A DNA stretch of 17,473 bases from NCBI GenBank assembly GCA_019347645.1, contig JAHWKZ010000019.1:1-17473 (forward strand), given 5' to 3'. Of the stretch, positions 7,030-15,091 are shown in pieces; position 1 is the first letter of the stretch; the number at the start of each line of letters is the position of its first letter. The notes beneath the pieces were generated by a model. The model saw only the letters and a list, made by a program, of their open reading frames with translations. It was not told the origin of the DNA and made no database searches. This DNA comes from Gemmatimonadota bacterium (GTDB taxonomy: Bacteria; Gemmatimonadota; Gemmatimonadetes; JACCXV01; JAHWKZ01). Position numbers and translations under genes: made by a program.

Positions 7030-8334
7030 ATGGCCGACATCATCGACGCCCCCGCCGTCCGCACGCGCCTCGAGGAGCTCCCCCGCTGGCGGCGCCGGAT
7101 CGAGGTCGAAGTGCCCGCCCGGCGTGCCGAGGTGGTCCGCCGGCGCTACCTGGAGGCGTTCACCCGCAAGGCCAGGCTGAAGGGCTTCCGCCCCGGCAAG
7201 GCGCCGGCGAAGCTGGTCGAGCAGAAGTACGGGGGGGAGATCGAGCAGGAGACGCTCAAGGATCTGATCCATGAGGGGTACGAGGCCGCCGTCGAGCATC
7301 ACGAGCTCGATCCCGTGGGCATGCCCGACGTGCGGGGGGTCCGATGGACCGACGAGGGCGATCTGGCGTTCACCGCCGAGGTCGACGTCGAGCCCGAGAT
7401 CGAGCTCGCCCGCACCGGCGGCTTTCGGGTCGAGAAGAAGGTCCGAACGATCTCCGACGAGGACGTCGACCGCGTCCTGGAGCGGCTGCGCGAGGACCGG
7501 GCCGACTGGCGGCCGGTCGATCGTCCCGCCGCCGAGGGCGACCGGATCGTGTTCGACTCCGTCCCGCTCGACGCTGGAGGCGAGCCGCGCGAGGCGGAAC
7601 GGGTGGAGAACCACCGGATCGAGGTCGGAGAGGGTTCGCTGCTCCCCGACTTCGAGGAGGGGCTGCGGGGCAGGAAGCCGGGTGAGCGTGCCGAGATCGT
7701 CGTGAGGTTTCCGGAGGACCACCCGAACGAGGCGCTCCGGAGTGCCGCCCGGACGTTTCGGATTTCGGTCGACGCGGTGAAGGAGAAGGTCCTGCCCGGG
7801 CTGGACGACGAGTTCGCGCGCTCGGTGGGCGCCTTCGATTCGCTCGAGGATCTCCGGGCCCATGTCCGGAAGAACCTCGAGGAGGAGGTCGATCAGCAGT
7901 CGCGGCGCGAGGTGAACGAGGCGCTGATCGACCAGATCATCGAGGCCAACGACATCGAGGTCCCGGAGGCGATGGTCGACCGCTATCTCGCGAACATGAT
8001 GAGCGATCGGGGGGGACCGCTCGAGGGCCGGGTCCCGGAGGAACGAATGGAGGAGATGCGGAAGGTGCTCCGGCCGGGTGCCGAACGAGCGATTCGACGC
8101 TACTATATCCTTCAACGGTTCGCCGACGAGCGGGGTTTGAGAGCCGACGACGAGGCGGTCCACGAGGCGATCGCCGAGAGGATCGACACCGAGGAGACCT
8201 CGGTGGCCGAGGCGAGACGCCGGCTCGAGCGCTCCGGCGATCTCGAGGACCTGCGGTTCCATCTGACGATGGAGCGGGTGTTCGAGTCGCTGAGGGAGGA
8301 AAGCGAGATCGTCGAGACCGAGGCGGACGATTGA
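7030..8334 (+). CDS. tig: Trigger factor, ribosome-associated chaperone
   Basis: This 434-residue protein binds the ribosome near the exit tunnel and shelters nascent chains. The N-terminal domain holds the ribosome-docking signature GFRPGKAP at residues 52-59. A peptidyl-prolyl-isomerase-type domain covers about 160-250, and a long helical chaperone domain follows to the end. Length matches the E. coli protein. ATG 7030 is chosen because AGGA at 7019-7022 sits 7 nt upstream and the protein then begins at the expected point; the frame extends upstream only through the tRNA. The isomerase domain looks degenerate: the usual FIPGFEEGL segment reads LLPDFEEGL (204-212) and the preceding F-G motif is missing, so prolyl isomerase activity may be weak or absent. 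clpP and clpX follow, the classical tig-clpP-clpX order. Confidence 0.95.
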   Translation: MADIIDAPAVRTRLEELPRWRRRIEVEVPARRAEVVRRRYLEAFTRKARLKGFRPGKAPAKLVEQKYGGEIEQETLKDLIHEGYEAAVEHHELDPVGMPDVRGVRWTDEGDLAFTAEVDVEPEIELARTGGFRVEKKVRTISDEDVDRVLERLREDRADWRPVDRPAAEGDRIVFDSVPLDAGGEPREAERVENHRIEVGEGSLLPDFEEGLRGRKPGERAEIVVRFPEDHPNEALRSAARTFRISVDAVKEKVLPGLDDEFARSVGAFDSLEDLRAHVRKNLEEEVDQQSRREVNEALIDQIIEANDIEVPEAMVDRYLANMMSDRGGPLEGRVPEERMEEMRKVLRPGAERAIRRYYILQRFADERGLRADDEAVHEAIAERIDTEETSVAEARRRLERSGDLEDLRFHLTMERVFESLREESEIVETEADD

Positions 8335-8406
8335 TCGGCCGCGCCGGTCCCGCCGAAGCGATGGAACGAGAGAATCCCTGATTCCGATTCCGAGGAGATT
8401 CACCAC

Positions 8407-9039
8407 ATGCCGCTGATCCCGATCGTCGTCGAGCGCACCGGACGAGGCGAGCGCTCCTACGACATCTACTCGCGCCTGCTCAAGGACCGCATCGTGTTCC
8501 TGGGCACGCCGATCAACGACGAGATCGCCAACCTGGTGATCGCGCAGATGTTGTACCTGCAAGCCGAAGCGCCCGACAAGGACATCAACGTGTACATCAA
8601 CAGCCCGGGTGGCGTGGCCAGCGCGGCCCTGGCGATCTACGACACCGTCCAGTACCTCGAGTGCGACGTCTCGACGATGTGCATGGGACTGTGCGCCTCG
8701 GCCGCGTCGCTCCTGCTGGCCGCCGGGACGCCCGGCAAGCGGTACGCCCTGCCCCACTCCCGGATCATGATCCACCAGCCGCTCGGGGGCGCGCAGGGAC
8801 AGGCCACCGACATCGAGATCCAGGCGCGCGAGATCCTGCACCTGAAGCAGAAGGTGAACGAGATCCTCGCCGACCACACGGGTCAGGACGTGGAGAGGAT
8901 CGCCGCCGACACCGACCGCAACTTCTGGATGAGCGCCCAGGAAGCCAAGGAATATGGCATGGTAGATGCGGTATTGGCGCACCGCGAGCAGCGCGCAGAC
9001 GGGGCCGGTGGAGGGTCCACGAATGAGGGGAGCGAGTAG
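8407..9039 (+). CDS. clpP: ATP-dependent Clp protease proteolytic subunit, Ser-His-Asn triad
   Basis: This 210-residue cytoplasmic peptidase forms the barrel chamber that degrades proteins unfolded by ClpX. The nucleophile is S98 (GLCASAAS) and the general base H123 (MIHQP). The axial region near the N-terminus (IPIVVERTGRGERSYDIYSRLL) is normal. The third triad residue, Asp in most ClpP proteins (TERDRF in E. coli), aligns with N172 in DTDRNFWMSA, codon AAC at 8920-8922. S98/H123/N172 is the same set reported for Listeria ClpP1, a form with altered activity. AGGAG at 8393-8397, 9 nt before ATG 8407, supports the start. The gene follows tig by 72 bases and precedes clpX by 3. No second clpP is in the window. 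Confidence 0.96.
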   Translation: MPLIPIVVERTGRGERSYDIYSRLLKDRIVFLGTPINDEIANLVIAQMLYLQAEAPDKDINVYINSPGGVASAALAIYDTVQYLECDVSTMCMGLCASAASLLLAAGTPGKRYALPHSRIMIHQPLGGAQGQATDIEIQAREILHLKQKVNEILADHTGQDVERIAADTDRNFWMSAQEAKEYGMVDAVLAHREQRADGAGGGSTNEGSE

Positions 9040-9042
9040 ACG

Positions 9043-10335
<1,293 letters not shown>

Positions 10336-10357
10336 CCCCTCGGGTCCCACGGGAAGC

Positions 10358-10954
10358 GTGCTCGAGGTCCACGACGTTCGCTTCGTCGGGAGCACGTCGG
10401 ATCCCGATTGGCACCCCGATCCCCCCCGTCCCGAGATCGCGTTCGTCGGCCGGTCGAACGTCGGCAAGTCCTCTCTACTGAACACGCTGTGCCGGCGCAA
10501 GAAGCTCGCCCACACCAGCAAGACGCCGGGCAAGACCCGGACGCTGAACTACTTCGACGTCGACGGGACGTGCTACTTCGTCGATCTGCCCGGCTACGGG
10601 TACGCGAAGCGGCCGATGGCGGAGCGAGAGCGGTGGGGCCCGATGATGGAGGCGTATCTGTCCGGGAACGCACGTCTGGCCGGCGTGGTCTCCTTGATCG
10701 ACAGCCGACACCCCCCCACCCGACTCGATCAGCGGATGGTCGAGTACCTGGCGAGCCAGGAGATCCCCACCCTCGTCGTCCTCACCAAGGCGGACAAGGT
10801 GGGTCGGGGACAGCGGGCAGACCGGCTCGGCCGGATGACCGAGCGTCTCGGCGTCGATCCCGATCAGATGGTATGGTTCTCGAGCCTGAGCGGCGAAGGC
10901 CGCGACGAGATCTTCACCGCCATCTCGCACCTCGTCGAATCGGAGGCCGCATGA
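10358..10954 (+). CDS. engB: Ribosome-biogenesis GTPase EngB (YihA/YsxC)
   Basis: This 198-residue GTPase of the TrmE-Era-EngA-EngB family is needed for large-subunit assembly. Visible motifs are G1 GRSNVGKS (31-38), the switch I region TSKTPGKTRTLNYF (53-66), G3 DLPGYGYA (76-83), G4 TKAD (143-146) and a G5-like SSLSGEG. The start is GTG 10358, with a modest GGGAAG ribosome site directly upstream, 22 nt after clpX. Length is typical. The stop overlaps the next start as ATGA, coupling it to the lipoprotein gene. The clpX-(lon)-engB neighbourhood is known from Bacillus and others, but lon is not present here. Confidence 0.95.
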   Translation: MLEVHDVRFVGSTSDPDWHPDPPRPEIAFVGRSNVGKSSLLNTLCRRKKLAHTSKTPGKTRTLNYFDVDGTCYFVDLPGYGYAKRPMAERERWGPMMEAYLSGNARLAGVVSLIDSRHPPTRLDQRMVEYLASQEIPTLVVLTKADKVGRGQRADRLGRMTERLGVDPDQMVWFSSLSGEGRDEIFTAISHLVESEAA

Positions 10955-11625
10955 GACCGTCCGTCCGCCCACCGGGCCCGCCCGCCGGGCTCCTCTCCGT
11001 ACTGGCCGTGGCGGCCGCCCTGGCCGCCTGCGCGACTCCTCCGCCTCGTGACGCGGAAACCGGGGCCGACGCCGCGGACTCTCGTGAGGCGGTCGTCGAC
11101 ACGCCTCCCGTCCCGCGCGACGACCGGTCGACGGGCTACCTCTCGTGGGAGCGGCTCGGAGTGCGGATGGTCGGCGAAGGGCCGACCGCCGGCCTTCGGC
11201 TCGACGTCACCACGCTCGACGACGAGGCGATCGCCCTCGCCTCGGACGACATCCGGGCGTACTTGCGCGACGTCAAGGGGCGGATCACCGACGCGGTCCC
11301 GACCCTCGACGCCCGCGAGCTGCACGCCTTCCTGGTCGGCTACACGGGCTTCGAGAAGGAGGTCTCGTTCGACCCCACGCTGCTCGAGCTGCGGTCGGAA
11401 GGCTCCACCTACTATCCTCGGTACATCGTGCCGGTCAGCCCCCAGTTCGACCGCCGACTGGTGAACCTCCACGAGACCGTGTACGGCATCTACCTGTTCG
11501 ATTCGGAGATCGACCTGAACGCCATCCTGGAGTTCCGGTACGAGAACCTCTCCTCGGGATCCGGCTGGCGGTCGGTCGTCGAGGCGATCCAGCGGGCCAA
11601 GACCCGAGGAGGGCGATCGAGGTGA
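10951..11625 (+). CDS. Lipoprotein of unknown function
   Basis: This 224-residue protein begins at ATG 10951, overlapping the engB stop (ATGA). The N-terminus has a basic start, a hydrophobic core LLSVLAVAAALAAC and a lipobox LAAC with the lipidated cysteine at residue 27, so it should be exported and lipid-anchored. A disordered proline/aspartate-rich stretch runs to about 57. The rest looks like a compact, beta-rich soluble domain with FEKEVSFDPTLLELRSEG, YYPRYIVPVSPQFDRRL and YGIYLFDSEIDLNAILEFRYEN, loosely reminiscent of Ig-like lipoprotein domains. I recognise no named family. It is translationally linked both to engB and, by GTGA, to the downstream dehydrogenase, which does not reveal its job. 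Confidence 0.82.
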   Translation: MRPSVRPPGPPAGLLSVLAVAAALAACATPPPRDAETGADAADSREAVVDTPPVPRDDRSTGYLSWERLGVRMVGEGPTAGLRLDVTTLDDEAIALASDDIRAYLRDVKGRITDAVPTLDARELHAFLVGYTGFEKEVSFDPTLLELRSEGSTYYPRYIVPVSPQFDRRLVNLHETVYGIYLFDSEIDLNAILEFRYENLSSGSGWRSVVEAIQRAKTRGGRSR

Positions 11626-12332
11626 GCGACCCGACGCGCATCCTCGTCACCGGCGCGAACCGCGGGATCGGCCTCGGCTACGTCCGCGAATGGCTCGCCC
11701 GGGGCGCCCGTGTGTTCGCCACCGCCCGTCGTCCCGACGAAGCGGACGAACTGAACGCCCTCGCGGACGAACGTCCCGATCGGCTCACGGTCCTCCAGTG
11801 TGACGTCACCGACCCGGAGACGATCCTCGCCGCCCGTGACGCGGTGGCCGGGGCCGCCGACGGCCTCGAAGTGGTCGTGAACAACGCCGGCGTCATGGGT
11901 CAGCGCGGGGAGTTCGAGGAGGTCGAACCGGCCGAGATCCGCCGGGTCTTCGAGGTGAACACGCTGGGTCCGATCCGGGTCGCGCAGGCCTTCCTGCCGC
12001 TCCTGCGAGGCGGTCGCGAGCCGCGCCGCCTGGTGCACATGACCAGCCTGATGGGGTCGATCGACGACAACTCCAGCGGTGACGCCTATCCGTACCGGAT
12101 CTCCAAGTGCGGCCTCAACATGGCCAATCGGTCGATGGCCGTGGACCTGGCCGGGGAGGGAATCGTGAGCGTGGTGCTCCACCCCGGGTGGGTGAAGACG
12201 GGCATGGGGGGCTCCGGCGCCCGCGTGAGCGTCCAGGAAGCCGTCGAGGCGCTGGTCGACGTGATCGAGAGGCTGGACGCCGAAAGAAGCGGCGGGTTCT
12301 ACGACCGGGACGGCGAGCCGCTGCCCTGGTGA
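11622..12332 (+). CDS. Short-chain dehydrogenase/reductase (SDR), CsgA/sniffer-like
   Basis: This 236-residue classical SDR uses NAD(P)(H) to oxidise or reduce an alcohol/carbonyl substrate. The cofactor motif TGANRGIG is at 10-17, NNAG at 87-90, a serine-containing strand MTSLMGSI at 140-147 (S142 the likely catalytic Ser) and YRISK at 158-162 (Y158, K162). HPGWVKTGMGG and the neighbouring sequence resemble C-factor/sniffer-type carbonyl reductases. GTG 11622 is chosen because AGGAGG at 11607-11612 lies 9 nt upstream and the start overlaps the lipoprotein stop as GTGA. The long open frame upstream in this phase is a GC artefact. Substrate unknown. It is the last gene of the rightward block and converges with the regulator gene 54 bases on, where I see no clear terminator. 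Confidence 0.9.
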   Translation: MSDPTRILVTGANRGIGLGYVREWLARGARVFATARRPDEADELNALADERPDRLTVLQCDVTDPETILAARDAVAGAADGLEVVVNNAGVMGQRGEFEEVEPAEIRRVFEVNTLGPIRVAQAFLPLLRGGREPRRLVHMTSLMGSIDDNSSGDAYPYRISKCGLNMANRSMAVDLAGEGIVSVVLHPGWVKTGMGGSGARVSVQEAVEALVDVIERLDAERSGGFYDRDGEPLPW

Positions 12333-12386
12333 GATCGGGGAGATCCCGGCGACGGAGGGAGCGGCTGAGGCCGTCGGGCGGGACGG

Positions 12387-14012
12387 CTATGACAGGTCGT
12401 ACCGCTTGAGCTTCCGGTACAGCGTGCGCTCTCCGATCCCGAGGACTTCGGCGGCCTTCCTCCGGTTGCCGTCGACGGACTCGAGCGTCCTCTCGATCGC
12501 CAGGCGCTCGAGCTCCTCGAGGCTCATCCCGACCCGGAAGCCGGCCTCCTCCTCCTCGACCTCCGGCCGCGCGGGAGCCGAATCGACGCTCTCCCGCACC
12601 TCCGGGGGGACCGGCACGATCGCTCGCGAGCGGCTCCCCTCCTCGGTCTCGACCTCGACCGCCTGGAGCCAGTCGATCTGGCGTCGGCTATCGGCGATCA
12701 TCGATCGGATCTCCGCGTTGTCGCGGCGCAGGTCGTCGAGCTCGCCCTTGAGATCGCGGTAGAACCAACCGAGCAGCGCTTCGATCCGACGGGAGGACGC
12801 GCCGCTCTCCCCTTCCTCCACCTCCCTCAGCGTGACCGGCAGCAGCCGTTCGGGTCCGGCCCGCGAGTAGATCTCCTCGGGGATGTCGATGGGGCGGATC
12901 TTCGACCCCGGCGTCAATACGAGCATCGACTCGACGAGGTTCCTCAGCTCCCGCACGTTCCCGGGCCAGTCGTAGTTGACGAGGATCTCCATCGCCTCGT
13001 CGGTGATCCCCACGAAGTCGCGGTCGTTCTCCCTGCAGAATCGCTGGACGAAGTGGTGGATCAGCAGCGGGACGTCCTCCCTGCGCTCGCGGAGCGGGGG
13101 CATTCGGACGTGGAGCACGTTCAGGCGATAGAAGAGGTCCCGGCGGAAGCCACCCTCCTCGACCTCCTCGCCGAGGTCCTTGTTCGTCGCGGCGATGACC
13201 CGCACGTCCACCTGGATCGAATTCGAGCCGCCGACCCGCATGAACTCCTTCTCCTCGAGAACCCGCAACAGCTTCACCTGCGTGGCGTGCGGCATCTCCC
13301 CGACTTCGTCGAGGAAGAGCGTGCCCCCGTCGGCGATCTCGAAACGACCCTTCCGCAGCGACGTGGCGCCCGTGAAGGCGCCCTTCTCGTGCCCGAAGAG
13401 CTCGGACTCCAGCAGCGTCTCGGTGAGGGCCGCGCAGTTGACGGGGATGAACGGCTCGGAGGAACGCGGCGAGAGGTCGTGGATCGCCCGCGCCACGAGC
13501 TCCTTCCCCGTCCCGCTCTCGCCCTCGACCATCACCGTGGAATGGACCGGGGCGTACTGCGCCACCCGTTCGAGGACCTCCTTGATCGCGTTGGAACGGC
13601 CCACGATATGGGTCCTGCCGACCAGCTCCTCGCGAGCCAGGAGACGCCGGGCGATCAGCGCCACCTCGTCGGGATCGAACGGTTTCTCGAGGAACTCGTC
13701 GATTCCCGAGCGACGGAACCGCTCGATCCGGACCGGATCGAGCTCGTCCACGAGCGCGAGGACGGCGACGGGGATCGAGGCGTCTTCCACGGCCCGCAGG
13801 AAGTCCCGCGTCGTCGGCTCGGCGAGCCCTCCGGTAAGGACGATCAAGGCGACCTCCTCGCCCGGCACGACACGGTCGCGGATCTCTCGCAGGGATTCGA
13901 CCAGCTCGACCTCGAACTCCTCAGCCGCGAGGGTCCGCTCCACCCGGACCGCGTATTCCGGGTCGTACCGGCTGATCAGGACCACGCCGGGAGGCGCGTC
14001 GGCGGAACTCAC
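12387..14012 (-). CDS. Sigma-54-dependent activator of NtrC architecture with degenerate receiver domain
   Basis: This 541-residue protein remodels sigma-54 RNA polymerase. The N-terminal receiver-like domain (about 8-125) keeps the late lysine K110 (LEKPF), but the phosphorylated Asp is replaced at T60 (ALIVLTGGL), the acidic pocket is reduced to one Asp and the switch Thr is absent, so it should not accept phosphate. The AAA+ domain has Walker A GESGTGKE (164-171), the sigma-54 loop GAFTGA (211-216), Walker B TLFLDEVGEM (D235-E236) and the arginine-finger segment MPPLRERREDVP. A linker of about 110 residues (383-492), partly coiled coil (410-450), precedes a Fis-type helix-turn-helix (515-538, NRRKAAEVLGIGERTLYRKL). 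GTG 14012 overlaps the upstream mogA-like stop (GTGA) and lacks a clear ribosome site, so translation is probably coupled. No partner kinase is nearby. Confidence 0.93.
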   Translation of the reverse strand: MSSADAPPGVVLISRYDPEYAVRVERTLAAEEFEVELVESLREIRDRVVPGEEVALIVLTGGLAEPTTRDFLRAVEDASIPVAVLALVDELDPVRIERFRRSGIDEFLEKPFDPDEVALIARRLLAREELVGRTHIVGRSNAIKEVLERVAQYAPVHSTVMVEGESGTGKELVARAIHDLSPRSSEPFIPVNCAALTETLLESELFGHEKGAFTGATSLRKGRFEIADGGTLFLDEVGEMPHATQVKLLRVLEEKEFMRVGGSNSIQVDVRVIAATNKDLGEEVEEGGFRRDLFYRLNVLHVRMPPLRERREDVPLLIHHFVQRFCRENDRDFVGITDEAMEILVNYDWPGNVRELRNLVESMLVLTPGSKIRPIDIPEEIYSRAGPERLLPVTLREVEEGESGASSRRIEALLGWFYRDLKGELDDLRRDNAEIRSMIADSRRQIDWLQAVEVETEEGSRSRAIVPVPPEVRESVDSAPARPEVEEEEAGFRVGMSLEELERLAIERTLESVDGNRRKAAEVLGIGERTLYRKLKRYDLS

Positions 14013-14539
14013 GAGGTGGGAGATCGATGGTGGTGCCGGGACGCGGCGGACCCCGAGACGAGCGCCACGGCGTGATCGAGGACCGGGGCCAGGACCGCCA
14101 GCCCCTCGACGACCGCCTTCGGGCTGCCGGGCAGGTTGACGATCAGCGTGGTGCCCCGGACCACCGCCGCTCCACGCGACAGCATCCCGTGCGGGGTGAC
14201 TTCCAGCGCGGCGGCGCGGAGAGCCTCGGCGATCCCCGGCGCCTCGCGCTCGGCGACGTCGCGCGTCGCCTCGGGCGTCACGTCACGCGGAGCGAGGCCC
14301 GTGCCGCCGGTCGTCAGCACGAGGGCGAGCTCCACCTCGTCGGCCCAATCGCGCAGGACCCCCGCGATCCGCGAACGGTCGTCGGGCACCACCTCGCGAC
14401 GGCTCACGTCCCAACCCAGCGCCTCCAGACCCTCGGCCAGGGCCGGGCCGCTGACGTCGGCCCGCTCGCCGGCCGCCGCCCGGTCGCTGACGGTGAGGAC
14501 GCCGGCCGCACGGGCGGCGGGTGCCATTTCGGCAGACAT
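14009..14539 (-). CDS. mogA: MogA/MoaB-type molybdopterin-binding protein (molybdopterin adenylyltransferase)
   Basis: This 176-residue protein has the MoCF-biosynthesis fold that adenylylates molybdopterin before metal insertion. Motifs are GVLTVSDRAAAGERADVSGP (13-32), TTGGTGLAPRDVTPEA (76-91, with the conserved D86) and NLPGSPKAV (135-143). I chose ATG 14539 (MSAEMAPAAR) rather than the longer open frame, whose N-terminal 102 residues are antisense to the nuclease gene and of shadow composition; ATG 14527 is an alternative. Neither start has a good ribosome site. The C-terminus is histidine/arginine/serine-rich (SRHHHRSPTS). The symbol is family-level: MogA and MoaB are hard to separate by eye. 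No other molybdenum-cofactor gene is in the window, and the stop overlaps the regulator start by 4 nt. Confidence 0.88.
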   Translation of the reverse strand: MSAEMAPAARAAGVLTVSDRAAAGERADVSGPALAEGLEALGWDVSRREVVPDDRSRIAGVLRDWADEVELALVLTTGGTGLAPRDVTPEATRDVAEREAPGIAEALRAAALEVTPHGMLSRGAAVVRGTTLIVNLPGSPKAVVEGLAVLAPVLDHAVALVSGSAASRHHHRSPTS

Positions 14540-14603
14540 GCACGGGAATGTATCCGCGACCGCGGCGTTCGTCAGGGGCGGTCGGGAGCGCGGCCGGGCG
14601 GGT

Positions 14604-15059
14604 TCACTCCGACCAGACGCCGAGGCCCTCGCTCCGGGCGAGATCCTCCGCCGCCCGGAGTCGCCCGGCGTGGCGGTGGTTGGGAGGATTCGGCTCGAAG
14701 AAGGCGAAGCCCTTGCGGATGAGCACGTCGTTGACCAGCCGGCCGTCGTCGAGCCGGACGTAGCCTTGCAGGCGTCCCTGCCCGTCACGGATCTCGCGAT
14801 CGGTCTCGATCCGGACGGTCGAGTCGACGGGGACGAGGGTGGCAAGCGCGCGGCGGGCCGCGTCGCCGAACCGCCCGCCCTCCGGGGCGTCGACCAGCAG
14901 CAGGCGGACGGTCGTGCCGTCGCGGCAGTTGAACGTGTCGCCGTCGACGACGAACGCCACCGTGCAGGCCTCGGGCGGGGCCGCCGGTTGACCGGAGGCC
15001 GCCCGGGGGGCTGCTATCAGTGCGAGAAGCGCGAGAAGCGCGAACCCCGGACGATGCAT
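14604..15059 (-). CDS. Secreted staphylococcal-nuclease-like (thermonuclease) protein
   Basis: This 151-residue protein has a signal peptide (MHRPGFALLALLALIAAPRAASG, cleavage near residue 23) followed by a single SNase domain that hydrolyses DNA/RNA in a calcium-dependent way. Active-site counterparts are all visible: VVDGDT with D39 and D41, VRLLLVDAPE with R52, D57 and E60, and GRLQGYV with R96. The C-terminal part (NDVLIRKGFAFFEP, AEDLARSEGLGVWSE) matches the usual end of SNase domains. ATG 15059 is chosen because GGAGG lies 5 nt upstream; the much longer open frame in this phase is antisense/out-of-frame shadow over gcvT. It lies 32 nt after gcvT. Function in the cell is probably extracellular or periplasmic nucleic-acid degradation. 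The short-repeat DNA at 15020-15042 encodes the ALLALLAL core of the signal. Confidence 0.92.
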   Translation of the reverse strand: MHRPGFALLALLALIAAPRAASGQPAAPPEACTVAFVVDGDTFNCRDGTTVRLLLVDAPEGGRFGDAARRALATLVPVDSTVRIETDREIRDGQGRLQGYVRLDDGRLVNDVLIRKGFAFFEPNPPNHRHAGRLRAAEDLARSEGLGVWSE

Positions 15060-15091
15060 GCAGACCTCCCTCCCGTGATCGTTCGGAAGGG

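Noticed and set aside
8335..8406. Separate promoter for clpPX in the tig-clpP gap
   Set aside because: The 72-base gap holds a good ribosome site, but I see no convincing paired -35/-10 boxes.
12333..12386. Bidirectional terminator between the convergent SDR and regulator genes
   Set aside because: No stable stem followed by a T-tract is visible on either strand.
13053..14139. Overlapping plus-strand open frames of 340 and 319 codons
   Set aside because: They lie opposite the sigma-54 activator, whose Walker, GAFTGA and helix-turn-helix motifs are on the minus strand. No independent motif is seen.
15020..15042. Tandem 9-base repeat GCGAGAAGC
   Set aside because: It is explained by the repetitive ALLALLAL core of the nuclease signal peptide. 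Two and a half copies is too few to call a repeat array.
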